A stretch of 64,000 nucleotides of DNA from WLWS01 sp965243105 (GTDB lineage Bacteria; Pseudomonadota; Gammaproteobacteria; Eutrophobiales; Eutrophobiaceae): contig CBDEUC010000003.1 of the NCBI GenBank assembly GCA_965243105.1, forward strand, positions 1,116,001 to 1,180,000. The letters run 5' to 3'. The notes under the pieces are model-generated. The model was not told where the DNA came from. It saw only the letters and a program-made list of their open reading frames with translations, and searched no databases. The position numbers were made by a program, and so were the translations under genes. Below, one piece after another: positions 1 through 8,408 of this stretch (its first letter is position 1; each line of letters opens with the position of its first letter).

Positions 1-1
1 G

Positions 2-289
2 CAGGAAGCCGTGGCGAGCGCGGGTATGATGCCCTATGCCATTGATGCCGTATGCGTCGACCGCCCGGGGGTGATCCACGAAATTGTCCGTTTCATGACC
101 GACAATGAGTTACAGGTGCAGGATTTGTATAGCAACACCTACCAGGCAGCAAATACGGGTACACAGATGTTCTCGGTTCACATGACCATCAACATCCCAT
201 CAGACACTGCGGTGTCACTCGTGAGAAATGATTTCATGGACTTTTGTGATCGACTTAACCTCGATGCTATTATGGAGCCGGTTAAGTGA
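2..289 (+). CDS. gcvR: GcvR-like ACT-domain regulator, 3' part only
   Basis: The reading frame is open from the window edge, so the 5' end is missing; about 95 residues of the C-terminal half are visible. The stretch 'AVCVDRPGVIHEIVRFM' is a typical ACT-domain start, followed by a second beta strand with 'MFSVHMTINIP'. GcvR proteins carry two ACT domains and in Enterobacteria antagonise the glycine-cleavage activator GcvA. The next gene is a bcp-type peroxiredoxin, which is the common gcvR-bcp order in Gammaproteobacteria and supports the name. The glycine-cleavage role is known for the family and is inferred here. A different ACT-domain regulator cannot be fully excluded because the N-terminal half is not visible. 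Confidence 0.75.
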   Translation, partial: QEAVASAGMMPYAIDAVCVDRPGVIHEIVRFMTDNELQVQDLYSNTYQAANTGTQMFSVHMTINIPSDTAVSLVRNDFMDFCDRLNLDAIMEPVK

Positions 290-335
290 GCAGGATTTTT
301 CAGTTAACTTGAGATAAACAGAAATAAATATTTAT

Positions 336-803
336 ATGACTACAGTAGCAATTGGTAAAAAAGTAAAGAACTTCAAACTACCCGCAACGGGTGACAAGAA
401 TATCAGCCTCGCTGATCTCAAGGGAAAAAACGTCGTAATTTATTTTTACCCTAAAGACAGTACTCCAGGATGTACCCGGGAAGGCCAGGACTTCCGCGAT
501 AATATTCGTAAGTTCCGTGCCAGGAATACGGTTATTCTCGGCGTCTCGCGGGACAGCCTGAAGTCGCATGAAAACTTCAAAGAGAAGCAATCCTTTAATT
601 TTGATCTCCTGTCCGATGCGGACGAAAAGCTTTGCACGCAGTTTGATGTCATCAAGGAAAAAAATATGTATGGCAAGAAAGTCATGGGTATTGAACGTTC
701 TACATTCCTGCTTGACGAGAAGGGTGTGCTGCGCAACGAATGGCGCAAGGTCAAGGTAGATGGACACGTAGAAGAAGTTCTTGAAGCTGTTAAATCACTT
801 TAG
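336..803 (+). CDS. bcp: Bcp/PrxQ-type thiol peroxiredoxin lacking the usual second cysteine
   Basis: A 155-residue cytoplasmic AhpC/TSA-fold peroxidase, the normal length for Bcp/PrxQ. The peroxidatic motif 'YPKDSTPGCT' is present with Cys46. PrxQ enzymes of the E. coli Bcp type have the resolving Cys five residues later; here that position is Gln51 ('CTREGQDF'), so this copy probably works as a 1-Cys enzyme or recruits a thiol partner. The only other cysteine I see is in 'DEKLCTQF', around residue 109. The family reduces H2O2 and organic hydroperoxides using thioredoxin. It starts 46 bases after gcvR and is probably cotranscribed. The ATG at 336 has no strong ribosome binding site, but no better start is visible. 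Confidence 0.88.
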   Translation: MTTVAIGKKVKNFKLPATGDKNISLADLKGKNVVIYFYPKDSTPGCTREGQDFRDNIRKFRARNTVILGVSRDSLKSHENFKEKQSFNFDLLSDADEKLCTQFDVIKEKNMYGKKVMGIERSTFLLDEKGVLRNEWRKVKVDGHVEEVLEAVKSL

Positions 804-818
804 TTTTCTAATCTTCAA

Positions 819-2219
819 ATGATTGACGATACACAACGACTGTTTGTGCTGGACACGAACGTCCTGATGCATGACCCGACCGCCCTGTTTCGTTTCCAGG
901 AACACGATATTTTTATTCCCATGGTGGTACTGGAAGAACTTGATTCCGGTAAGAAAGGCATGTCAGAGGTTGCCCGTAACGCGCGCCAGGCAAGCCGCTT
1001 TATCGATGACCTTATTAATGAAGAAAGTTCTGAAGCTATCGAAAATGGTTTACCGCTGGACAAGCTCCAGCTAAGTAATGGCAAGGGACTGGCACAGGGT
1101 CGCCTGTTCCTGCAGACCCAGTTGCTTGAAGACAGCCTGCCCGGCCGCCTGCCCGGTAAAACCGCGGACAACAGCATTCTTGGTACCACCCTGTCACTGC
1201 AGCAGCAGTCTGAAAAAGTCATCACGCTTGTTTCCAAGGACATTAATCTCAGGATCAAGGCAAGGGTGCTGGGCATTAACAGCGAAGACTATTACAACGA
1301 CAAGGTGCTTGATGATGCAACCCTGCTGTATCGCGGCATCGATGTACTCCCGGGAAATATCTGGGACAGTAATGCCGAGTCGCTGGAGTCCTGGAACAAG
1401 GAACAGCATACCTACTACCGGGTCTCCACCGAGACCATCGGTGACTGCTATCCGCAACAGTGTCTTTACAGTGATGAAGTAGAAGACTTTGAAGCAATAG
1501 TAAAGAGTACGGATGAAAACGAAAGCACCATGCGTCTTGCCCTGAACTACAAGAGTGATAGCAACAACGTATGGGGTGTGAACGCACGCAACCGCGAGCA
1601 GAATTTTGCACTCAACCTGTTGATGGACCCGGAAATTGACCTGGTCTCCCTCACCGGGGTGGCAGGCACCGGTAAGACCCTGCTTACGCTCGCTGCAGGA
1701 TTACACCAGACTATCGAGGAAAAGCGTTACAGGGAAATTATCATGACCCGCGTCACCGTGCCTGTGGGTGAGGATATCGGCTACCTGCCGGGAACCGAGG
1801 AAGAGAAGATGACGCCCTGGATGGGTGCCCTGATGGACAACCTCGAGGTGCTGACCAATTCCGAGGACAACGGCGAATGGGAAAGAGCTGCGACAGCGGA
1901 CATTATTAACAAGCGCATCAAGATACGCTCGTTGAATTTCATGCGCGGTCGCACCTTTATGAATCGCTACGTGATTGTTGACGAGGCCCAGAACCTCACT
2001 TCAAAACAGATGAAAACACTGATCACGCGTATTGGTCCGGGCAGTAAAATAGTTTGCCTTGGTAACATCGAGCAGATTGATACACCCTACATCACGGAAA
2101 CAACCTCCGGCCTCACCTATGTTGTCGATCGTTTCAAGGAGTGGCCCCACAGCGGTCATATCACGCTGCAACGCGGCGAACGTTCGAGGCTGGCGGACTA
2201 CGCCTCGGAAGCCTTGTAG
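819..2219 (+). CDS. PIN-domain / PhoH-family ATPase
   Basis: A 466-residue fusion of an N-terminal PIN nuclease domain (about 6-130, starting 'LFVLDTNVLMHDP' with the first acidic metal ligand) and a C-terminal PhoH P-loop ATPase. Walker A is 'GVAGTGKT' near residue 281 and Walker B is 'VIVDEAQNL' near 386. This is the YlaK/PhoH2-like architecture, thought to be an RNA-directed helicase/nuclease; the natural substrate is unknown. It follows bcp by 15 bases in the same direction, so it may be in the same transcript. A 25-base inverted repeat just after its stop codon could end transcription. Cytoplasmic; no membrane segments seen. Confidence 0.9.
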   Translation: MIDDTQRLFVLDTNVLMHDPTALFRFQEHDIFIPMVVLEELDSGKKGMSEVARNARQASRFIDDLINEESSEAIENGLPLDKLQLSNGKGLAQGRLFLQTQLLEDSLPGRLPGKTADNSILGTTLSLQQQSEKVITLVSKDINLRIKARVLGINSEDYYNDKVLDDATLLYRGIDVLPGNIWDSNAESLESWNKEQHTYYRVSTETIGDCYPQQCLYSDEVEDFEAIVKSTDENESTMRLALNYKSDSNNVWGVNARNREQNFALNLLMDPEIDLVSLTGVAGTGKTLLTLAAGLHQTIEEKRYREIIMTRVTVPVGEDIGYLPGTEEEKMTPWMGALMDNLEVLTNSEDNGEWERAATADIINKRIKIRSLNFMRGRTFMNRYVIVDEAQNLTSKQMKTLITRIGPGSKIVCLGNIEQIDTPYITETTSGLTYVVDRFKEWPHSGHITLQRGERSRLADYASEAL

Positions 2220-2230
2220 GAAAGTAAATA

Positions 2231-2255
2231 GAAGCCTGGAATGACGTCAGGCTTC
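2231..2255. terminator. Inverted repeat between convergent phoH and perM genes
   Basis: GAAGCCTG, nine bases of loop, then CAGGCTTC: an 8-bp perfect stem located 11 bases after the PhoH stop. It overlaps the 3' end of the convergent permease gene. There is no T-run, so it is at best a weak terminator. Confidence 0.35.
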
Positions 2256-3290
2256 CGCACTTGTTGGCCACACGTTGATCAGGGCTTTCACCAGTGTCGC
2301 CAGGGGTATGGCAAAAAAGACTCCCCAGAAACCCCACAGGCCGCCAAACACGAGTATTGCCGCGATGATCGCGACCGCGTGTATGTTGACCGCGTCTGAA
2401 AACAGGATCGGCACGAGCACGTTGCCATCGAGAAACTGCAGCACGAAGTAGAAAATCATCAACCAGGTAAACTCGTTACCAAGGCCCCACTGGAAGTAGG
2501 CCACTACCGCCACGGGTATGGTTACCGTCGCTGCACCGATATAGGGGATCAGTACAGAGAGGCCGACGACGATGGCAAGCAGTGAAGCATAGTTAAGACC
2601 AAATACCTTGAAGAGAATGTAGGCGGCGATCCCGACGATAATGATCTCGTTTACCTTGCCTCGAATATAATTACCGATCTGTCCATCCATTTCTTCCCAA
2701 AGGTGGGTCACAAGCCGGCGGTCTGATGGCAGGAAACGACCAAGCCATTCAAGGATGATGACCTTGTCCTTCATGAAAAAGAAAATCATCAGCGGTACCA
2801 GCACCAGGTAGACAACAATAAGTGGTATAGAGGCAAAGGAAACTGACAGCACGCTTTGACCAATACTGCTCAATTCACCACTGAGGGAGAAAATAAGGTC
2901 TTTTATGGAGTTCTCCGAGATAAATTCCGGGTAATCGTGGGACAACTTCATCAGGGTTTCCTGGCCCTTGTTGATCATGTTGGGCACTTCCTGGAAAAAC
3001 TGCCGTGCCTGCCCCGAAAGTAGTGGCAGCAGGAAGAGCACGATAAATACCAGGAACAGCAGGAACATGGTGAACACAGTGACAACCGATACCAGCCTTG
3101 AAACCTTGTTTTCAAGTTTATTGACCGGGCCTTCGAGAAGGTAGGCTATCACCACCGCGGCAATCAATGGCGTCAGCATTTTCCCCATGAAATAAATAAC
3201 CAGGGTGCTGAAAACCATCAGGACGACCAGCAACGCTGCCTGCGGGTCAGTGAAATAACGTTTATACCAGGCGCTGAGAAATTCAAGCAT
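2247..3290 (-). CDS. perM: AI-2E family transporter (PerM-like permease)
   Basis: A 347-residue polytopic inner-membrane protein of the AI-2E exporter superfamily (E. coli PerM/YdgG/YhhQ type). It has a hydrophobic pair of segments at the N terminus (about 18-58), a third near 62-85, a long soluble region (about 90-150) and a cluster of C-terminal helices. That C-terminal part includes the family signature 'YIGAATVTIPVAVVAYFQWG' and the 'FLDGNVLVPILFSDAVNIH' stretch. Family members have been linked to autoinducer-2 export or Na+/H+ antiport, but substrates are mostly unproven. It is convergent with the PhoH gene. The ATG at 3288-3290 fits the usual 'LEFLSAWYKRYFTDPQA' N terminus of PerM, so the symbol is given with moderate assurance. 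Confidence 0.85.
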   Translation of the reverse strand: MLEFLSAWYKRYFTDPQAALLVVLMVFSTLVIYFMGKMLTPLIAAVVIAYLLEGPVNKLENKVSRLVSVVTVFTMFLLFLVFIVLFLLPLLSGQARQFFQEVPNMINKGQETLMKLSHDYPEFISENSIKDLIFSLSGELSSIGQSVLSVSFASIPLIVVYLVLVPLMIFFFMKDKVIILEWLGRFLPSDRRLVTHLWEEMDGQIGNYIRGKVNEIIIVGIAAYILFKVFGLNYASLLAIVVGLSVLIPYIGAATVTIPVAVVAYFQWGLGNEFTWLMIFYFVLQFLDGNVLVPILFSDAVNIHAVAIIAAILVFGGLWGFWGVFFAIPLATLVKALINVWPTSAEA

Positions 3291-3373
3291 GACGTAAACC
3301 CTGTTATTGTGTCCAGGGCTTATAATAGCTCAGCCAAGCCAGATTGACACTATGACCTCGTCGAATCGTAGAT

Positions 3374-4447
3374 ATGCAGGACAATAGCAATGACTCAAGC
3401 CAGGCGCTCACGTCCCGAATAAAGGACTGGGGCCGTGAGCTTGGATTCCAGCAAACCGGGATCAGTGACATTGACCTGGCAAAAGACGAAGTACGCCTTG
3501 AGCGCTGGCTGGAACTTGGCATGCATGGGCAAATGAGCTACATGAGCCGGCATGGCAAAAGGCGCAGCCGGCCGGAGGAGCTTGAGCAGGGCACCATACG
3601 CGTCATCTCGCTGCGCATGGATTATCTTCCCGGCAGCGCAAAGCCCATGGAAGAAGTCCTGGCCGATGACGAAAGCGCCTATGTTTCCCGCTACGCAACA
3701 GGCAGGGACTACCACAAGCTGATGCGCAAGCGCCTGCAGAAACTTGCCGAGCGAATTGAGGGTGAAATCGGTCCCTATCGTTACCGTGCCTTCGTTGACA
3801 GCGCACCGGTACTTGAAAAAGCCATCGCGCGAAAAGCCGGCCTGGGATGGATTGGTAAGCACTCCAACCTGATAAACCCAAAGGCAGGCTCCTGGTTTTT
3901 TCTCGGCGAAATCTACACCGACCTGCCGCTACAGGCGGACGAGGAATTTATCGAGGAGCATTGTGGTGAATGCACCGCCTGCATGAAGGCCTGTCCCACC
4001 GATGCCATCGTTGCCCCCTACGTGGTCGACGCCAGGCGCTGTATTTCCTACCTGACTATTGAACTCAGGGAATCGATCCCGGAAGAATTCAGGGAAGCCA
4101 TGGGTAACCGTATTTATGGCTGCGATGATTGCCAGATGGTTTGTCCCTGGAATCGTTTCGCCACAGCAACATCGGAAGCCGACTTTGCTGTCAGGCACAG
4201 GCTGGACAGCGCCGGCCTTGTTGAATTATTCATGTGGACCGAAGAAGAGTTCCTGGAAAAAACCGAGGGCAGTGCCATTCGGCGTATAGGTTACGAATGC
4301 TGGCTTCGAAATATTGCCGTCGCACTGGGCAATGGACCGGCCAGTGAAGCATCAATCTCCGCACTACAGGAGAGGAAGGAACATGCTTCCGCACTGGTGC
4401 GCGAGCATGTTAAGTGGGCGCTGGTCCGGCTCAGTCCTGCTGACTGA
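3374..4447 (+). CDS. queG: Epoxyqueuosine reductase
   Basis: A 357-residue cobalamin- and [4Fe-4S]-dependent enzyme that reduces epoxyqueuosine to queuosine in tRNA, the last step of queuosine biosynthesis. The N-terminal half has the family stretch 'YATGRDYHKLMRKRLQ'. Two ferredoxin-like clusters are visible: 'CGECTACMKACPTDAI' near residue 196 and 'CDDCQMVCPWN' near 249. The C-terminal HEAT-like tail 'GYECWLRNIAVALGN' is as in E. coli QueG. It is transcribed divergently from perM, whose start lies 84 bases away. Its last 17 bases overlap the end of the convergent MFS gene. Confidence 0.95.
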   Translation: MQDNSNDSSQALTSRIKDWGRELGFQQTGISDIDLAKDEVRLERWLELGMHGQMSYMSRHGKRRSRPEELEQGTIRVISLRMDYLPGSAKPMEEVLADDESAYVSRYATGRDYHKLMRKRLQKLAERIEGEIGPYRYRAFVDSAPVLEKAIARKAGLGWIGKHSNLINPKAGSWFFLGEIYTDLPLQADEEFIEEHCGECTACMKACPTDAIVAPYVVDARRCISYLTIELRESIPEEFREAMGNRIYGCDDCQMVCPWNRFATATSEADFAVRHRLDSAGLVELFMWTEEEFLEKTEGSAIRRIGYECWLRNIAVALGNGPASEASISALQERKEHASALVREHVKWALVRLSPAD

Positions 4448-5762
4448 CTTCCCGCGCAGTCGCGGAGAAATGTTTCAGACCGATTAACAGGATAGCTGCC
4501 CCGACGCTGGCACCGATGGTCGCCATGAGCGCCATCGAGTAACCCACCATGGCATCGTCCTTGAAGATGTAGTCCGTTCCCATTGCAACGAGTATGTTGC
4601 CACCCGCAATTCCGAAAAGATTCATAAAAAGAAAGAACATTGCGGTGGCCTGGGCACGCATCTGGTTTGGCGCCATTAACTGTAATGCTGCTCCAGATGT
4701 GGGTGGAGAAAAATTACCAAAAGCAAGCGCCAGCCCGATGCAGAAAAGCGCGGCATAGAGATTGGGCATGAAAGGAAACAATGCAGCTGGAATGATAGTA
4801 CCAAGGCAACCCACCAGCCCTGCTCTCAAGGGCGCGTCGTCATGACCGCGGCGTGTAAAAAAATCAGTGAGTAATCCTGCGCCCACCACTCCCGCGGTAA
4901 CCATCACCAGCATGACAACACCAAGATAATTACCGATCTCTCCCGGTCCAAGCCCATAGGTTCGCTTGAGAAATGCCGGAGCCCAAAACAATATGGCAAA
5001 CATGGCCAGTGCCGATGAACCAAAACCGAAGTAGTGGCAAAGAAAGGTCTTCTTATGCTGCGCGATATACTGCGCGACTTCCTTGATGGTGTATCCACCG
5101 GCCTTTACACCACCCTTGCGCTCCGGGTCACGTATGGTGAACAGGAACATGGCGGAAACAAGAATGCCCGGCAAACCCACTACTACGAAAGTAAGTTGCC
5201 AGGGCTTCAGGATACCTACCACGGGTAAATCCACCGATCCCAGCGCCGCGATATAGTCAATCACGTTGCCACCGATCACCATCGCCAGTCCGCTGCCAAT
5301 TGGAATACCCAGCGAATAAATACCAAGCGCAGTTCCCAGTTTTGATCTCGGAAAGGAATCGCTGATCATCGAGTAGGCAGCAGGAGACAGCGCCGCTTCA
5401 CCAACGCCCACCGCCATGCGCGCGATAAAAAGTTGCACGAAAGACCGGGCCAGTCCGCAAAACGCGGTGGCGAGACTCCAGATAAATATACCGACGGCAA
5501 TAATCAGCGGACGTGATTTAGTGTCCGCCAGGCGGGCAATGGGTATACCCATGGAAGCATAAAACAGGGCAAAGGCGAGCCCGGAAAGCAGGCTGAACTG
5601 GGTGTCACTGATATTGAGATCGGCGCGGATGGGCCCGACGAGCAGTGTGATGATCTGCCGGTCAATAAATGAAAAAATATAGGCCACCATGCATAGCGCG
5701 ACGATGTACCAGGCATAGGTCAGCGACTCGCTGTCTTCGGCGTTGTCCTGCTTCTCCTCCAT
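4431..5762 (-). CDS. Spinster-type MFS transporter
   Basis: A 443-residue, 12-helix major facilitator protein. After a short acidic N terminus, 'SFIDRQIITLLVGPIRADL' and 'GIPIARLADTKSRP' give the MFS motif A region, typical of the spinster-like clade often found in gammaproteobacterial catabolic and housekeeping loci. I place the start at the ATG at 5762, preceded on the minus strand by a GGGGG ribosome binding site; a longer frame to 5813 has no such signal. The substrate is unknown. The gene converges on queG with a 17-base antisense overlap and stands alone, so context does not suggest a substrate. Confidence 0.85.
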   Translation of the reverse strand: MEEKQDNAEDSESLTYAWYIVALCMVAYIFSFIDRQIITLLVGPIRADLNISDTQFSLLSGLAFALFYASMGIPIARLADTKSRPLIIAVGIFIWSLATAFCGLARSFVQLFIARMAVGVGEAALSPAAYSMISDSFPRSKLGTALGIYSLGIPIGSGLAMVIGGNVIDYIAALGSVDLPVVGILKPWQLTFVVVGLPGILVSAMFLFTIRDPERKGGVKAGGYTIKEVAQYIAQHKKTFLCHYFGFGSSALAMFAILFWAPAFLKRTYGLGPGEIGNYLGVVMLVMVTAGVVGAGLLTDFFTRRGHDDAPLRAGLVGCLGTIIPAALFPFMPNLYAALFCIGLALAFGNFSPPTSGAALQLMAPNQMRAQATAMFFLFMNLFGIAGGNILVAMGTDYIFKDDAMVGYSMALMATIGASVGAAILLIGLKHFSATAREVSQQD

Positions 5763-5882
5763 TGCATCCCCCGTAAGCGCTTGTTGGTACTTTATTATTG
5801 GCCGTGATGGCACTTTAACGTAAATCAGGGGATTGGCAATCTTATTTATGTAATGATGCTGGCTCTCGACAGGAGAAAGGTA

Positions 5883-6866
5883 ATGGCACTAAAGACAAGA
5901 TTCACGGAACTGGTTGGTTGTCTCGTTCCCATACAGTGTGCCGGCATGGGTATGTCGTCACCCGAGCTCGCAGCAGCCGTGGCCGGTGCCGGGGGGCTGG
6001 GCATGACAAGCGGCGTGATGCTGACAGCGGGCGAACTAGAGGCAACCCTGCAACAGGTTGGTGAAAAGTTTGCCGGGCAGGTTGGCGTCAATTTCCTTAT
6101 TCCCTTTCTTGAAGATGAATCCCTTGTTGATATTGCTGCACGCCACGCCAGGGTCGTGGATTTTTTCTACGGTGAACCGGACAGCGCACTTATTGACAGG
6201 GTACACGATGGCGGTGCACTCGCCGCCTGGCAGACAGGCTCACTGAAGGAAGCCATCATGGCAGAGGAGAAAGGCTGCGATTTCATCATCCTGCAGGGGA
6301 CTGAAGCGGGTGGTCATGTCAGGGGAACAAGGGGCCTGCTCACCATGCTGGCTGACGTACTGGATCATGTTGACTGCCCGGTACTCGCCGCGGGCGGTAT
6401 TGCCACACCACGCGCAGTGGCCATGGCCCTCGCCGCCGGTGCAGATGGTGTCAGGGTCGGCACGCGCTTTGTTGCCACGCCGGAAGCGGGCTATCACCCG
6501 GACTACATCAATGCCCTGATCGCCGCCGAGGGTGAAGACGCCATCTACACCGAGCAGTTTGCCGTGGGCTGGGATGCGCCCCACCGTGTACTGTCATCCT
6601 GCATGGACGTGGCTGCCAGTCTCACTGACGATGTCATTGGTGAAGTGAGCTTTGGTGAGCAGCAAATCGATATTCCACGTAACAGTGTTTTCAGTCCCAT
6701 GAAAGCCAGCACCGGACGGCTTGATGCAATGGCGCTTTATGCCGGCCAGGGTGTCAGCGCCATCAAGAGCTGCGAGCCTGCGGCGGATGTACTTCGGGAA
6801 CTGGCGGACGGTGCAGAGGAAATATTGAAAAAAGACCGGAATAGACTGGAGGACATGCTCAGCTAG
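5883..6866 (+). CDS. NAD(P)H-dependent flavin oxidoreductase / nitronate monooxygenase family
   Basis: A 327-residue TIM-barrel FMN enzyme of the 2-nitropropane dioxygenase family. 'PIQCAGMGMSSPELAAAVAGAGGLG' spans the N-terminal phosphate-binding loop region, 'GTEAGGHVRG' holds the conserved His, and 'CPVLAAGGIATPRAVAMALAAGADGVRVGTRFVAT' is the FMN phosphate-binding site. The start at 5883 has the ribosome binding site AGGAGAAAGGT; an upstream in-frame ATG at 5853 lacks one. Family members oxidise alkyl nitronates or act as enoyl-ACP reductase FabK relatives, and the specific substrate cannot be read from sequence. The gene is followed by a gap holding two palindromic repeats. Confidence 0.85.
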   Translation: MALKTRFTELVGCLVPIQCAGMGMSSPELAAAVAGAGGLGMTSGVMLTAGELEATLQQVGEKFAGQVGVNFLIPFLEDESLVDIAARHARVVDFFYGEPDSALIDRVHDGGALAAWQTGSLKEAIMAEEKGCDFIILQGTEAGGHVRGTRGLLTMLADVLDHVDCPVLAAGGIATPRAVAMALAAGADGVRVGTRFVATPEAGYHPDYINALIAAEGEDAIYTEQFAVGWDAPHRVLSSCMDVAASLTDDVIGEVSFGEQQIDIPRNSVFSPMKASTGRLDAMALYAGQGVSAIKSCEPAADVLRELADGAEEILKKDRNRLEDMLS

Positions 6867-6894
6867 AGCGAAAGCCTGCCTGTTGTATAGATAA

Positions 6895-6958
6895 GCGGAC
6901 CCTCAGCGGCAGGGATGCCGCTGTGGAGCGTACATGGATGTATTTACAGCGAGTCCGC
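6895..6958 (+). repeat. Palindromic repeat, copy 1
   Basis: A 64-base element bounded by GCGGAC and GTCCGC. Inside are a perfect 8-bp hairpin (CAGCGGCA/TGCCGCTG around GGGA) and a second small hairpin (TACAT-GG-ATGTA), so it can fold as a two-armed cruciform on an outer stem. It is nearly identical to the copy at 8936 and is the inverse of the copies at 7039 and 14801. The flanks 6873-6883 and 6968-6978 are themselves an 11-bp inverted repeat (one G-T pair) unrelated to the flanks of the other copies. It lies between convergent genes. Confidence 0.93.
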
Positions 6959-7038
6959 GTTCTATGCACAGGTAGGCTAAAAATTTCTCCATTCAATCTT
7001 AGGCCAGTCCTGCAACACTACACCTGCATAAACAAAAC

Positions 7039-7104
7039 GCAGACACGCCACGAGTACGTCCCTGTAGGCTCGTCGAAGGCCGTCCATGGCCTTCGACGGT
7101 CTGC
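7039..7104 (-). repeat. Palindromic repeat, copy 2, divergent with compensated stem
   Basis: A 66-base element bounded by GCAGAC and GTCTGC, lying in the orientation opposite to the copies at 6895 and 8936. The TACGTCC/TGTAGGCTCG core matches TACATCC/TGTACGCTC of the other copies read on the same strand. The large hairpin, however, has an entirely different stem (TCGAAGGCC/GGCCTTCGA), still perfectly paired. The flanks CACCTGCAT (7021-7029) and ATGCAGGTG (7116-7124) form a perfect 9-bp outer stem. Length, order of parts and pairing are kept while sequence changes, which argues that the fold matters. Confidence 0.85.
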
Positions 7105-7157
7105 TAATTTGTACTATGCAGGTGCAGGAAGGATTTCGTGTCGTACCGGCAAACTCT

Positions 7158-7577
7158 CTATAACAACATATACGTGGACGTGATATGAGCCACCGATTTT
7201 TCCGGCTTGTCGCTATAGAGATTCACTTCACCGTAAACCAGTGATCGACCCAGCTTGATCAGGCTGGCTCTCGCCACCAGGTCTTTTTCTGCAGCGGGTC
7301 GAAGAAATGACGTGGACTGGGAAACGGTGGTCATCGGTTTGAATTCTCCCAGTGCTGAAGAAATGGCAAACACCATGGCCGTGTCCGCCACCGCCATCAT
7401 CGCCTGCCCACAGATAATATTGCCACTGCGACTCAGCTTTTCCGACATCGGCACTCGAACCAGCACTCCGCCATCGGTCACTTCTTCAAACTTCATGTGA
7501 AGGTCCTGCACCCATGGAGCAAACTGCTCCCGTAACAGGGTCTCAGCCTCTTCAATACCGAACACTTTTTCAGTCAT
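7158..7577 (-). CDS. PaaI-family hotdog thioesterase
   Basis: A 139-residue single hotdog-fold protein. 'LSRSGNIICGQAMMAVADTAMVFAIS' corresponds to the catalytic loop and central helix of PaaI/YbgC-type acyl-CoA thioesterases (the Gly-rich '(R)xGxxxGG' region followed by an Asp on the helix). 'TTVSQSTSFLRPA' is the usual following strand. Such enzymes hydrolyse small or aromatic acyl-CoA esters. The start overlaps the 3' end of the upstream cyclase gene by 8 bases, indicating translational coupling in an operon with the cyclase and DUF962 genes. The physiological substrate is unknown. Confidence 0.85.
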   Translation of the reverse strand: MTEKVFGIEEAETLLREQFAPWVQDLHMKFEEVTDGGVLVRVPMSEKLSRSGNIICGQAMMAVADTAMVFAISSALGEFKPMTTVSQSTSFLRPAAEKDLVARASLIKLGRSLVYGEVNLYSDKPEKSVAHITSTYMLL

Positions 7578-8403
7578 TATTCATCTCTTGTTTATTATTC
7601 TTACTATTTATCACTGCCAGTATTCTTGCCTGCGCCTGCGAACCGTCCCTGACCGGTAACACGCCGATGAAAGCGACAGCGCCTTTCGCGGGCAGCAAGT
7701 TTAGGTTTGTCATGTTCTCAACCTGGAACTTGTTCGCCGCCAGCATGATGTTATGCACCGGGAAGCTGAGATCATTACCCGGGTCAAGACTCATGGTGTC
7801 GATACCAATGCCCGCAACATTCCGCTTCACCAGCAGCCTTGCCGCCTCCACGGAAAAGCCGGGGAAATGCAGCACACCGTCGGCGTCCTGGTTAACGTAA
7901 GCCGCCGGGTTGGCAAATTTCGATGACCAGCCGGTGTTCATCAGCACCAGCGTGCCGGGCTCTATTTTTCCATTCAGCTTTTCCCAGCTCTCTATGTCAG
8001 CAACGGACAGCATGTAGTCATCGTTCTGCCTGGCGCTGGAGCGAACATCTATCATGACAAGGGGCAGGATTAAATCTTCCGGCTTGAGCTGATCAATTGT
8101 GCGCTTGCCCTGGCCCGCGGCAAAGTGTGATGGTGAATCCACGTGGGTGCCGATGTTTTCCCACATGCTGAACCTGTGCATGCGGTAACCCTTGTCATAA
8201 TCGGCAAGACGTTCAATTTCAATGGGCTCGGTGCCGGGCCAGTAGGGCATACCGTTGTAAAGCGGCTGGGTCAGGTCGATGACGCGGTCTGCCTTGATAT
8301 CAAGATGGAACTGTTCTTCGCCGGCCAGCGCAACGGTAATAACCGAAAGAAATATAATGATGTATGCACTTCCACTACGGAAGAAACGACCCAGGCCTTT
8401 CAT
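7570..8403 (-). CDS. Exported cyclase-family (kynurenine formamidase-like) metal hydrolase
   Basis: A 277-residue protein when started at the ATG at 8403, which has a GAAGGTG ribosome binding site; the longer frame to 8574 overlaps the upstream gene and is rejected. The first 30 or so residues ('GSAYIIIFLSVITVALA') form a signal peptide or anchor, so the enzyme is probably periplasmic. The mature part has the cyclase-family metal motif 'NIGTHVDSPSHF' and opens with 'RVIDLTQPLYNGMPYWPG', as in kynurenine formamidase (KynB) relatives. No other kynurenine gene is nearby, so a kynurenine role is not supported by context. Middle gene of a three-gene unit. Confidence 0.85.
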   Translation of the reverse strand: MKGLGRFFRSGSAYIIIFLSVITVALAGEEQFHLDIKADRVIDLTQPLYNGMPYWPGTEPIEIERLADYDKGYRMHRFSMWENIGTHVDSPSHFAAGQGKRTIDQLKPEDLILPLVMIDVRSSARQNDDYMLSVADIESWEKLNGKIEPGTLVLMNTGWSSKFANPAAYVNQDADGVLHFPGFSVEAARLLVKRNVAGIGIDTMSLDPGNDLSFPVHNIMLAANKFQVENMTNLNLLPAKGAVAFIGVLPVRDGSQAQARILAVINSKNNKQEMNND

Positions 8404-8408
8404 CACCT

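Noticed and set aside
6923..7183. An 86-residue ORF between the flavin oxidoreductase and thioesterase genes
   Set aside because: It consists almost entirely of the two palindromic repeat copies and their flanks; not a gene.
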